Shown: piece by piece, positions 1 through 7,379 of the stretch
Layout of the letters: each line of letters begins with the position of its first letter
How positions within the stretch are numbered: position 1 is the stretch's first letter
DNA from: Desulfovibrionales bacterium
GTDB taxonomy: Bacteria > Desulfobacterota > Desulfovibrionia > Desulfovibrionales > Desulfomicrobiaceae
Direction of reading: 5' to 3'
Length of the DNA stretch: 12,391 nucleotides
Assembly: GCA_012727515.1 (NCBI GenBank)
Contig: JAAYGZ010000071.1
Span: forward strand, 1-12,391
Made by a program: the position numbers and the translations under genes
The notes under the pieces: generated by a model
What the model saw: the letters and a program-made list of their open reading frames with translations, nothing else
The model's database searches: none
What the model was told of the DNA's origin: nothing

Positions 1-453
1 GTGGTAGAAACATCAGATGCCGTGATGATTTCTCCCCGGGACCGGGTGCAGGATGTCAAAAAACTTGTTGATAGCCTCAAAGCCAACCAGCGTAGCGAAG
101 CTGTAGCCCATAAAAAAGTTTTTCGGCCCTGGGGACATTATGAATCTATCGACAATGGCCCGCGCTATCAGGTCAAACGTATTACTGTAGCTCCAGGCCA
201 GGTGCTTTCGCTGCAAAAGCATTATCACCGCGCTGAGCACTGGGTCGTGGTTTGTGGCACAGCACTGGTGACTCGCGATAACGAGGAAATTCTGCTGCGC
301 GAAAATGAATCTGTGTACCTGCCCCTGGGCGCAGTGCACAGGCTGTCAAATCCTGGCAAAATTCCCCTGGAACTTATTGAAGTTCAGGTTGGCAGCTACT
401 TGGGTGAAGACGATATTGTCCGCTTTGAAGATGTGTATGGCCGCTCTGTATGA
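1..453 (+). CDS. manC: Mannose-1-phosphate guanylyltransferase / mannose-6-phosphate isomerase, C-terminal part (5'-truncated by window edge)
   Basis: This is the C-terminal ~150 residues of a type II phosphomannose isomerase/GDP-mannose pyrophosphorylase (ManC/AlgA/XanB family), which makes GDP-mannose for polysaccharide or LPS sugars. The first residues ([20 protein letters not shown]) match the linker at the end of the nucleotidyltransferase domain. The cupin isomerase domain follows, with FRPWGHYE at 41-48, the metal-binding and catalytic stretch [20 protein letters not shown] at 71-90, and the family ending [11 protein letters not shown] at 138-148. Full-length members have about 470-480 residues, so some 320 residues lie upstream of the window. 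The GTG at position 1 is probably an internal valine codon and not a start. A hairpin that could end the transcript lies about 70 bases after the stop. A stand-alone cupin isomerase is possible but less likely, given the linker sequence. Confidence 0.85.
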   Translation: MVETSDAVMISPRDRVQDVKKLVDSLKANQRSEAVAHKKVFRPWGHYESIDNGPRYQVKRITVAPGQVLSLQKHYHRAEHWVVVCGTALVTRDNEEILLRENESVYLPLGAVHRLSNPGKIPLELIEVQVGSYLGEDDIVRFEDVYGRSV

Positions 454-521
454 TCAGCCAGAGACGTTTCTTAAGCACGAGGCCCATGCACCACTTCTGA
501 TCTTGTACATGAAATCTGCAT

Positions 522-559
522 AAACAGGAGTCTGGAAATAAATCCCGGATTCCTGTTTT
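522..559 (+). terminator. Putative intrinsic terminator after manC
   Basis: The arms AAACAGGAGTCTGG (522-535) and CCGGATTCCTGTTT (545-558) can form a 14-pair stem, including two G-U pairs, around a 9-base loop, and run into four Ts (556-559). It lies 68 bases after the manC stop and 155 bases before ribF, so it probably separates the two transcripts. The T tract is short, so termination may be partial. The rest of the 454-713 spacer shows nothing I can name except the ribF ribosome binding site. Confidence 0.5.
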
Positions 560-713
560 GCCAGGATGCCACAACAATCAGATTCCACAATAATCATTGC
601 CATGTACCGGGCATCATCACCCGCCAGATCAGCCATTTGGCCTCTTGGTTGCGAGTTGAAGCCTGCTTGCTTTTCATATAGACGCGGCCCAACCTGTTTT
701 CAGGAGGAGACAT

Positions 714-1655
714 ATGGAGTGTATTTCTTTGCCCGAACATATCCCAGGACTTGAGCACGGCTCGTGCGTGACCATTGGCAATTTTGATGGTGTTCACCAG
801 GGACATCGTCATCTTCTTGCTCGCGTTCGGGATCGGGCCAGGCAATTAGGCATACCCTCTGTAGTCATTACGTTTGAGCCACATCCCCAACGCTTCTTCA
901 CTGGCTCAAAAATACCGCCCTTTATTACTGTGTATGAAGAAAAAATTGCCTTGATCAATGAACTGGGCATTGATTTCGTTGTGTGCCTGGAATTTGACGC
1001 AGCCCTGGCCAGCATGGCCCCAGAAGAATTTGTGCGCCGCATTCTTGTCCAGGACATGCACACACAGGAGCTGATCATTGGTTATGACTATGCCTTTGGC
1101 AAAGGACGGCAGGGCAATTACGCTCTTTTAAGCGCCCTGGGTCTGGAACTGGGCTTTTCTGTTGAGCAGCTGGACCCAGTGATACTTGACGGGGCTATTG
1201 TCAGCTCTACCCGCATTCGCGAACTGGTTGAATCCGGAGACGTATGGGCAGCCAGGCCCTTGTTAGGACGTTTTTACCGGGTCACAGGCACAGTTGTTCA
1301 TGGCCAGAATCGCGGCGGACGTCTCCTTGGCTTTCCCACAGCCAATATGCGCTTGCGAGACGAATTATTCCCGCAGACCGGGGTCTATTGTTGCTGGGCA
1401 GAGGTTGAGGGAACCCTGCATCAGGCAGTGGCCAACATTGGATTTAATCCTACATTCGGCAATGACGTCCTTTCTGTGGAAGTCCATATCCTGGATTTTC
1501 AGGCCGATCTCTATGGCTCAACCATGCGGGTCCATTTTGTGCAGCGTTTACGCGGCGAAAAAAAATTTGCAGGCCTGGACGAACTGAAAGCGCAAATCTC
1601 CTGCGATGTTGAACAAGGGCGCAATATTTTACGCCTGCCAGAAGCCCAGCTGTAA
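714..1655 (+). CDS. ribF: Bifunctional riboflavin kinase / FAD synthetase
   Basis: RibF phosphorylates riboflavin to FMN and then adenylylates it to FAD in the cytoplasm. The N-terminal FAD synthetase domain has the nucleotidyltransferase motif GNFDGVHQGH at 22-31 and the second signature SSTRIR at 164-169. The C-terminal riboflavin kinase domain starts near residue 185 (GRFYRVTGTVVHGQNRGG) and has GFPTAN at 206-211, the QTGVY strand, NIGFNPTFG, and VEVHILDF with the expected catalytic Glu. At 313 residues it has normal family length and looks intact. The ATG at 714 is chosen because AGGAGGAG ends 4 bases upstream (702-709). It stands alone on the plus strand: manC upstream is separated by a hairpin, and copA downstream is convergent. 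No FMN riboswitch is seen in the leader. Confidence 0.96.
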   Translation: MECISLPEHIPGLEHGSCVTIGNFDGVHQGHRHLLARVRDRARQLGIPSVVITFEPHPQRFFTGSKIPPFITVYEEKIALINELGIDFVVCLEFDAALASMAPEEFVRRILVQDMHTQELIIGYDYAFGKGRQGNYALLSALGLELGFSVEQLDPVILDGAIVSSTRIRELVESGDVWAARPLLGRFYRVTGTVVHGQNRGGRLLGFPTANMRLRDELFPQTGVYCCWAEVEGTLHQAVANIGFNPTFGNDVLSVEVHILDFQADLYGSTMRVHFVQRLRGEKKFAGLDELKAQISCDVEQGRNILRLPEAQL

Positions 1656-1660
1656 CACCA

Positions 1661-1692
1661 GAGCGGCGCCCAGCTATGCTTTTACGCCGCTC
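1661..1692. terminator. GC-rich hairpin in the ribF/copA convergent spacer
   Basis: GAGCGGCG (1661-1668) and CGCCGCTC (1685-1692) form a perfect 8-pair stem with a 16-base loop, starting 5 bases after the ribF stop. No T-run follows on either strand, so it is not a textbook intrinsic terminator. It may still help end ribF transcription or protect the 3' end. The remaining spacer to 1826 holds only a weaker imperfect stem around 1754-1782. Confidence 0.35.
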
Positions 1693-1826
1693 CATACAGA
1701 CCAGCATGACCTGTTTTCCACCACTCCAACTGTGCTAACATAACAATACCTAGCCAGAAGATATACGTAAAAATCCCTCTGGCGTGGTCGTGCGCTTCTT
1801 GATGCAATCCTGCCGATCCCCGTGCC

Positions 1827-4289
1827 CTAGGCCGGAGTAAAAAAGCGCAAGCGCAGGGCATTGCTGACCACCATGACAGAGCTCATGGCCATGGCAGTGC
1901 CAGCCAGCATGGGACTCATGGTTGGCCCGCCGAAAAGATAAGCCACACCCATGGCCACTGGAATGCCAATGGCGTTAAAGGCAAAGGCCCAGAACAGATT
2001 TTGCCGGATATTGCGCATCACTGCCCGGCTTAAAGACAGGGCAGTCAATACACCGGACAAATGTTCGCGCATGAGCACCACATCGCCAGACTCCAACGCC
2101 ACGTCCATGCCACTGCCCATGGCCACACCCACATCAGCCTGAGCCAAGGCTGGCGCATCATTAATCCCATCCCCAACCATGGCCACAACCCGGCCCCTGG
2201 CCTGGAGCTCAGTCACTACCTGGGCTTTATTTTCTGGCAAGACCCCGGCAATAACGTCTTCCACACCCACCAGCCTGGCCACGGCCTGGGCTGAATGCTC
2301 TGTATCGCCAGTGAGCAGCACTACACGCATGTTCAGATTTTTTAGCTGTGTGATGGTCTGGGCCGCGTCTGAACGCACAGTGTCGCACACAGCAAGGAGC
2401 CCGGTCAGGGCTCCATCCACTGCCACATAGACCACGGTAGCCGCAGTGCTTTCCAGCCTTTGCATTTCTGATGTGGCCATGCCTACATCTATATTTTTTG
2501 CCTGCATAAGGGCGGCATTGCCAATGCACACCTCTTGCCCATCTACCACAGCCTCAACCCCGTGCCCTGGCACAGCTGCAAAGCCCTGAGCCTGTAACAC
2601 AGGCGCGTCAGACGCTGCCACCACGGCCCTGGCCAGTGGATGTTCTGACAAGGCCTCAACAGCAGCAGCCAGGCGCAGCACCTCGTCCCGGCCTTTTGTC
2701 CAGCCAGGCGCAGTCCATACTTCAGCCAGCACAGGCTTGCCCTGGGTCAGGGTGCCTGTTTTATCGAAGACAACAGTATTCACATCACCAGCACGCTGCA
2801 AAGCCCGACCAGATTTAATAAGCACACCCAGTTGTGCTCCCCGGCCCGTGCCCACCATAATGGACGTGGGCGTGGCCAGGCCCATGGCACATGGGCAGGC
2901 AATAACCAGCACCGCAATGCTGATGCGCAGGGCAAAGACAAAAGGTTCAGGACTAAGCAGGTACCAGCCAAGGCCGGCCAGCAGGGACAAAGCCATAACC
3001 ACAGGCACAAAATAATAGCTGATGGTATCGGCCAGGCTGGCAATGGGCGCTTTGGAGCCCTGGGCATCGCGCACCAGGCGCACAATGCGCGCCAGCACTG
3101 TGTCCTCGCCCACCAAGGAGGCCCGCATGACCAAAGCACCTGTGGTATTTAAGGTGCCCCCAACAACCTTGTCGCCCACGCTGCGCCGCACAGGCAATGG
3201 CTCGCCCGTGAGCATGGATTCATCAATATGGCTTTCACCCTGCACAACCTCGCCATCCACAGGCAGACGCTCTCCAGGCCGGATGCGCAGCATGTCGCCG
3301 GGTTCAATTTCTTCCACCGCAATACTGCGTTCTGTTTCGCCATCCACAAGTATAGCTGTGTCCGGGGCAAGCTGCATCAAGGCCCGTACTGCGCCCGTGG
3401 TGCGCGATACTGCCCGCGCTTCAAAGTATTTACCCAGTGAAATCATGGCAATAAGCACAGCTGCTGATTCATAGTACAAATCCATGGCCCGGGCCACAGC
3501 ATCCAGGCCCAGCCAGATTTCTACTGTATTCCACAAAGAATACACCAGGGCCGCGCCCGTGCCCACAGCAACCAGGGAATCCATGTTGGGAGCGCGGCGA
3601 ATCAGGGCTGGAATGCCCTGGGTGTAAAAGGTACGCCCGCTCCAGACCACAGGAATAGTCAGCGCGAGCTGAACCAGGGCAAACATGCCTGGAGCGTGCA
3701 TGGGGTCCAGCCACCTGGGCAGGGGCATTCCCCACATATGGCCCATGGAAAGTACTAACAAGGGCAGGGCAAAAAGCATGGCCTGCACAACCTGGCGCTG
3801 CTTGGCCTGCAATTTGGCGGCAATGCGGGTTTCTTCGTCTTCGCCACCAGCTTCAGGCAAAGCGGTGCTAAACCCAGCCTCGGCAATGGCCTGCCTGAGC
3901 ACGCGCTGAGTTGTCTGGCTGGGATCAAAAACAAAATGTCCCTGTTCCAGGCCGAGATTCACGCTTACTTCCTGCATTCCGGGCAAGCCAGAGGCTACGC
4001 GCTCAATACGCGACGAGCAGGCTGCGCAATGCATTCCACCAATGCGCAAATCCAGACTGGTCAGTTGCGACGGCACTTCTGCCTGAAATCCCAGTTCGCG
4101 TACCCGCTCCACCACGCTATCAAGCGACAGGGCCTGTGGATCATAATTGAGATCCATGTCGCCGGTGGCCAGGTTAACTGCGATTTTATGTACGCCAGGC
4201 ATGGCCCCGACAATTTTTTCAATGCGTGTGGAGCAGGCAGCGCAGTGCATCCCGCCCACAGGCAGGCGTGTGGAATGAGAAGTATGCAT
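1827..4289 (-). CDS. copA: Cu(+)-exporting P1B-type ATPase with two N-terminal heavy-metal-binding domains
   Basis: This inner-membrane pump uses ATP to move Cu(+) (possibly Ag(+)) out of the cytoplasm. Two HMA domains come first, with Cys pairs C16/C19 and C88/C91, both in a GGMHCAAC context. Membrane helices follow, roughly 168-183, 203-219, 236-261 and 273-287. The actuator domain has TGEP at 361-364. The sixth-helix metal site is CPC at 465-467. The P and N domains have DKTGTL (phosphorylated D509), SEHPLA at 548-553, GHG at 575-577, TGD at 660-662 and GDGINDAP at 706-713. The C-terminal helices carry the Cu(+)-type N (F771-N772) and MSSVMVVSN (802-810). At 820 residues it is complete. 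The ATG has AGGAGA 5 bases upstream. It lies 60 bases behind fliI on the same strand with no clear terminator between, so read-through from the flagellar operon is possible. No copper regulator or chaperone gene is nearby. Confidence 0.95.
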   Translation of the reverse strand: MHTSHSTRLPVGGMHCAACSTRIEKIVGAMPGVHKIAVNLATGDMDLNYDPQALSLDSVVERVRELGFQAEVPSQLTSLDLRIGGMHCAACSSRIERVASGLPGMQEVSVNLGLEQGHFVFDPSQTTQRVLRQAIAEAGFSTALPEAGGEDEETRIAAKLQAKQRQVVQAMLFALPLLVLSMGHMWGMPLPRWLDPMHAPGMFALVQLALTIPVVWSGRTFYTQGIPALIRRAPNMDSLVAVGTGAALVYSLWNTVEIWLGLDAVARAMDLYYESAAVLIAMISLGKYFEARAVSRTTGAVRALMQLAPDTAILVDGETERSIAVEEIEPGDMLRIRPGERLPVDGEVVQGESHIDESMLTGEPLPVRRSVGDKVVGGTLNTTGALVMRASLVGEDTVLARIVRLVRDAQGSKAPIASLADTISYYFVPVVMALSLLAGLGWYLLSPEPFVFALRISIAVLVIACPCAMGLATPTSIMVGTGRGAQLGVLIKSGRALQRAGDVNTVVFDKTGTLTQGKPVLAEVWTAPGWTKGRDEVLRLAAAVEALSEHPLARAVVAASDAPVLQAQGFAAVPGHGVEAVVDGQEVCIGNAALMQAKNIDVGMATSEMQRLESTAATVVYVAVDGALTGLLAVCDTVRSDAAQTITQLKNLNMRVVLLTGDTEHSAQAVARLVGVEDVIAGVLPENKAQVVTELQARGRVVAMVGDGINDAPALAQADVGVAMGSGMDVALESGDVVLMREHLSGVLTALSLSRAVMRNIRQNLFWAFAFNAIGIPVAMGVAYLFGGPTMSPMLAGTAMAMSSVMVVSNALRLRFFTPA

Positions 4290-4303
4290 AGTAATCTCCT
4301 GAA

Positions 4304-4317
4304 ATATGGCCCCATAT
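4304..4317. promoter_or_regulatory. 14-base inverted repeat just upstream of copA ribosome binding site
   Basis: The arms ATATGG and CCATAT are separated by two bases, in the 60-base gap between fliI and copA, ending about 4 bases before the copA Shine-Dalgarno sequence. On the minus strand it overlaps a poor sigma-70-like pair (TTGCCC, 16 bases, CATATT). It could be an operator for copA, but it does not match the CueR or CopY consensus I know, and no regulator gene lies nearby. It could also be chance. Confidence 0.25.
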
Positions 4318-4349
4318 CATCACAGGGCAAAGATTTATGGCGTGGTGTT

Positions 4350-5678
4350 TTATGAAGCGCTAGCGCTGGAAACGAGTTTTTGCAATGAGATAAAGGCCTG
4401 GTCCAATGTGCATTGTTCTTCAACCTGCTGCTGCAAATAACCGCGAATAGGCCCAATCATGTCCAGGGCAAGGTCAATTTCCGGATTATTACCCCTGGCA
4501 TAGGCCCCGATATTAACCATGTCTTCCACACGGTTATAGGTGGCCAGCAAGCGGATGAGTGTCCGGGCAGATTCAATCACGGGCCTGGGCGTCACATCAG
4601 AGCGCAAACGGCTGACGCTTTTGAGCACATCAATGGAAGGATAATGACCCTGATCAGCCAGGTCACGGGTCAGGACAATATGACCGTCTAAAATAGAGCG
4701 TACCGCATCTGCCACTGGCTCGTTAAAATCATCACCTTCGACCAGCACAGTGTAAATACCTGTAATACTGCCTGTTTCAGAGCGCCCAGCCCGCTCCAGA
4801 AGCCGGGGCAAATGAGAAAAAACCGTGGGCGTATAGCCCCTGGTGGTAGGAGGTTCTCCGGCTGCCAGGCCCACTTCCCGCGCTGCCATGGCAAACCGGG
4901 TCACAGAATCCATCATTAACAGCACGTCCTTGCCCTGATCGCGAAAAAATTCAGCCATGGCCGTGGCAGCATACGCAGCGCGCATACGCACCAATGGACC
5001 CTGGTCTGAGGTGGCAATAATAAGCACAGACCTGGCCAGCCCTTCCGGGCCAAGGTCTTTTTCCATGAATTCCACAACCTCACGCCCGCGCTCGCCAATA
5101 AGACCAATAACATTGATATCAGCGGCTGTGTAGCGGGCCATCATGCCCATGAGCGTGCTTTTGCCCACGCCAGAACCAGCCATAATGCCCACGCGCTGGC
5201 CTTTACCCAGGGTCAGCAAGCCATTGATGGCCCGCACTCCCACGTCCAGCGGATCGCAGATACGTGGCCTGGTCAGGGGGTTGGGAGGATCAGTGTACAG
5301 GGGATTATAGCGGGCAGGAAAAAGAGAAGCATCTGGATGCAGGGGTTGGCCAAAGGCGTCAATGGCCTGGCCCAGATAGCGATTACCCACAGGAAAATGC
5401 GGAGGTGTGCTGGTATTGCGGATCAGACTGCCTGGCCGGATGCCACGCATTTCGCCATACGGCATAAGGAGCACCACATCATCGCGAAACCCAACCACTT
5501 CAGCATTGACCACCCTGGAGTGCTGACCATCCGGCAAAAGCTGACACACTGAACCCAAGGGTGCTTTAATGCCACGGCCCTCAGCCACCAGCCCCACAAC
5601 CTTGGAAATTTTTCCATAGGCCTGGCTGGGTTGCAGACTGGCCAAAAGATGCAGCGTGCCTTCCAGGTCAGCAGTCAT
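4350..5678 (-). CDS. fliI: Flagellum-specific type III export ATPase FliI
   Basis: FliI is the ATPase of the flagellar type III export apparatus. It works with FliH and FliJ at the cytoplasmic face to deliver and unfold rod, hook and filament subunits. The protein shows the F1-beta-like fold: Walker A AGSGVGKS at 167-174, GERGRE at 195-200, Walker B VLLMMD at 252-257, then SVTRFAMAAREVGLAAGEPP and the family stretch DGHIVLTRDLADQGHYPSID at 331-350. Length 442 residues is normal. The ATG shares the ATGA junction with the fliH stop, so translation is probably coupled. The protein ends in a Ser/Ala tail (SSASAS) encoded by a 12-base perfect palindrome. No fliJ follows; the next gene on this strand is copA. 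Confidence 0.97.
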   Translation of the reverse strand: MTADLEGTLHLLASLQPSQAYGKISKVVGLVAEGRGIKAPLGSVCQLLPDGQHSRVVNAEVVGFRDDVVLLMPYGEMRGIRPGSLIRNTSTPPHFPVGNRYLGQAIDAFGQPLHPDASLFPARYNPLYTDPPNPLTRPRICDPLDVGVRAINGLLTLGKGQRVGIMAGSGVGKSTLMGMMARYTAADINVIGLIGERGREVVEFMEKDLGPEGLARSVLIIATSDQGPLVRMRAAYAATAMAEFFRDQGKDVLLMMDSVTRFAMAAREVGLAAGEPPTTRGYTPTVFSHLPRLLERAGRSETGSITGIYTVLVEGDDFNEPVADAVRSILDGHIVLTRDLADQGHYPSIDVLKSVSRLRSDVTPRPVIESARTLIRLLATYNRVEDMVNIGAYARGNNPEIDLALDMIGPIRGYLQQQVEEQCTLDQAFISLQKLVSSASAS

Positions 5679-6376
5679 GGATTTTCCACATATCCGTCCA
5701 GAATACTACGGACCTGTTCAAAACGCGAGGCCACAGCATTATCCACCACGCCATCCCCGCTTTCCAGACGCACTCCGCCAGGGGCCAGATCAGGGCTGGC
5801 TTTAAGTATCATGTCGGGCAGGCCCTGACTGGTTCTGGCCTGATCCGTCAATTCTTTGGCTATATCCATATCGTCAGGACAAACATAGACTGTGATCGTG
5901 CTGGCAGCCTGAAGCTGGGTCACGGCTTCGTCAAACAAGGCCGTCAGAACAGCCTGGCGCTGCTCATCCAGCATAATGCCCAGGGTTTTTTCAAATGCCA
6001 GTTGCAGAAGAGAAAACAAGGTTTGCTTGTGCTGAGCATAAATACGCTGTTTTTCTGCGTGCAGGGCCTGTTCAAGAGTTCCCAAAAACGCAGTGAGCTT
6101 GTCTGCTTCCTGCTGAACCAGGCCTGCAGCCTCCAGGCGTCCGGATTCAAAGCCTTCTGACGCGGCCCGCGCCCGGATCTGCTCTGCTTCGGCCAGAGCC
6201 TGTTCTAAAATTTCACGCGCCTTGTGCTGCGCTCGCTCTCGCACCTGTTCCATATAGCGGGCCTCGGTTTCATCGTTCCACAACTGTGTTTCCGGACGGT
6301 CAAAGCGGCTCATATCACCATGGTGCAGGCCGTAAATAACCCGGCCCGTAACAAATTTGGCAGTATCCTCAGACAA
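5675..6376 (-). CDS. fliH: Flagellar export ATPase regulator FliH
   Basis: FliH dimers bind FliI, restrain its ATPase activity and link it to the C-ring. The sequence has the family form: a short variable N-terminus (GRVIYG), a long charged helical stretch rich in Glu, Ala, Gln and Arg (about 40-125 counting from the start chosen here), then a C-terminal domain ending DLAPGGVRLESGDGVVDNAVASR. The start is not obvious, because no ATG exists before the conserved N-terminus. I choose the TTG at 6376 (233 aa) because GGAGG lies 8 bases upstream at 6385-6389, inside the end of fliG. A TTG at 6400 would give 241 aa but has no ribosome binding site. With this choice fliH overlaps fliG by 8 bases, and its stop overlaps the fliI start (ATGA). 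Family assignment is firm; the exact start is moderate. Confidence 0.9.
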   Translation of the reverse strand: MSEDTAKFVTGRVIYGLHHGDMSRFDRPETQLWNDETEARYMEQVRERAQHKAREILEQALAEAEQIRARAASEGFESGRLEAAGLVQQEADKLTAFLGTLEQALHAEKQRIYAQHKQTLFSLLQLAFEKTLGIMLDEQRQAVLTALFDEAVTQLQAASTITVYVCPDDMDIAKELTDQARTSQGLPDMILKASPDLAPGGVRLESGDGVVDNAVASRFEQVRSILDGYVENP

Positions 6377-7379
6377 GAACCTCGCCTCCACTGCCTGCAA
6401 TGACTATGCGGCCTTCGGCTTCCAGGCGACGCACCTGCTTGACGATATTCTGCTGCGCCACTTCCACCTCAGACAACTTGACCGGGCCCATGATTTCCAG
6501 ATCTTCACGGATCATGTTACCAGCACGTTCAGACAGGTTCTTGAAGAACTTTTCGCGCAATTCTTCTGGCGCGGTCTTTAAGGCCAGGGTCAGGTCTTCG
6601 TTGCTGATTTCCTTGAGCACTTCGCGGATTCCACGGTCATCAATTTTCATAATATCTTCAAAAACAAACATGAGCTGCTTGATCTCGTCAGCCAGCTGGG
6701 CGCTGTCTTCTTCAATATCAGCCATGATTTCTTCTTCAGTGGCGCGGTCAATGGCATTTAAGATCTCAGCCACAGAATTGACACCACCAACTTTCTTGCC
6801 TTCCTTGCCGCCAATGGCAATGAGCTGGCTTTGCAGCACACGATCCACTTCCACCAGCATTTCTTCGGCCACTGCTTCCAGCTTGGCCAGACGGATCAAG
6901 ACCTCTGCCCGCACTGCTGGACCCAGGTTTTGTAAAAGATTTCCAGCACTTTCCGGGGGCAGGTGCCCAAGGATAAGAGCCAGGGTCTGAGGATGCTCGT
7001 TCCGTAGAATCTGGGCCAGGATTTTGGGGCTGACATTGGCCAGTTCCTTAAACGGCACCGGGCCTGTTTCCAGATCCAGTTCATCAAGAATATAGCGGGC
7101 AGTATCTGAGTCCAGGCTGGAGGTGATCATTTTGCGGACCTGCTCCGGACCACCATACAGCATTTCCTGACCAATGGTCATGGCCTGATTAAACTCTTTG
7201 AGCACTTCTTCTGCCTGTTCCTTGCTGACAGCATCCAGCCTGGCCATGGCTTTGGACACCGCAGTGATCTCAGAGCGCTCAAACTTCTTGAATGCTTCTG
7301 TGGCAAAGGCGTCACCCAGGGCCAGAATCAGGATCGCAGTTTTCTGCGGGCCAGTCAGTTTAGCAGATCCTACAGCCAC
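6369..7379 (-). CDS. fliG: Flagellar motor switch protein FliG
   Basis: FliG forms the top of the C-ring, binds the FliF C-terminus and transmits torque from the stator. All three domains are visible in 336 residues: the N-terminal FliF-binding part (about 1-105), the middle domain with the EHPQ motif at 128-131, a Gly-Gly linker near 190-191, and the C-terminal torque domain. The torque domain has MFVF at 237-240, then the charged helix EDIMKIDDRGIREVLKEI and the conserved ending MIREDLEIMGPVKLSEVE. Key charged residues of the torque helix are present. The start is GTG, directly after the fliF stop with no gap. Its Shine-Dalgarno GGAGG lies in the last fliF codons, 7 bases upstream, which suggests coupled translation and fixed FliF:FliG output. 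Confidence 0.97.
   Translation of the reverse strand: MAVGSAKLTGPQKTAILILALGDAFATEAFKKFERSEITAVSKAMARLDAVSKEQAEEVLKEFNQAMTIGQEMLYGGPEQVRKMITSSLDSDTARYILDELDLETGPVPFKELANVSPKILAQILRNEHPQTLALILGHLPPESAGNLLQNLGPAVRAEVLIRLAKLEAVAEEMLVEVDRVLQSQLIAIGGKEGKKVGGVNSVAEILNAIDRATEEEIMADIEEDSAQLADEIKQLMFVFEDIMKIDDRGIREVLKEISNEDLTLALKTAPEELREKFFKNLSERAGNMIREDLEIMGPVKLSEVEVAQQNIVKQVRRLEAEGRIVIAGSGGEVLV
6385..6389 (-). promoter_or_regulatory. Ribosome binding site deciding the fliH TTG start
   Basis: GGAGG on the minus strand lies within the last codons of fliG, 8 bases before the TTG at 6374-6376. The alternative TTG (6398-6400) and GTG (6389-6391) in the same frame have no comparable site. Confidence 0.55.

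Noticed and set aside
1..3. GTG at position 1 as the true start of the first gene
   Set aside because: The residues after it match the interior linker of full-length ManC-type enzymes, so the gene most likely begins well upstream of the window.
656..682. Sigma-70-like TTGAAG and TATAGA ahead of ribF
   Set aside because: The spacing is 15 bases and both boxes are poor, so it is no better than chance.
454..713. FMN riboswitch or small RNA in the ribF leader
   Set aside because: None of the conserved FMN-aptamer segments are seen; only a terminator-like hairpin belonging to the manC side is present.
6400..6990. A 196-codon plus-strand open frame
   Set aside because: It is antisense to fliG, Ser/Thr/Arg-rich and without a family match by eye; the minus-strand FliG is certain.
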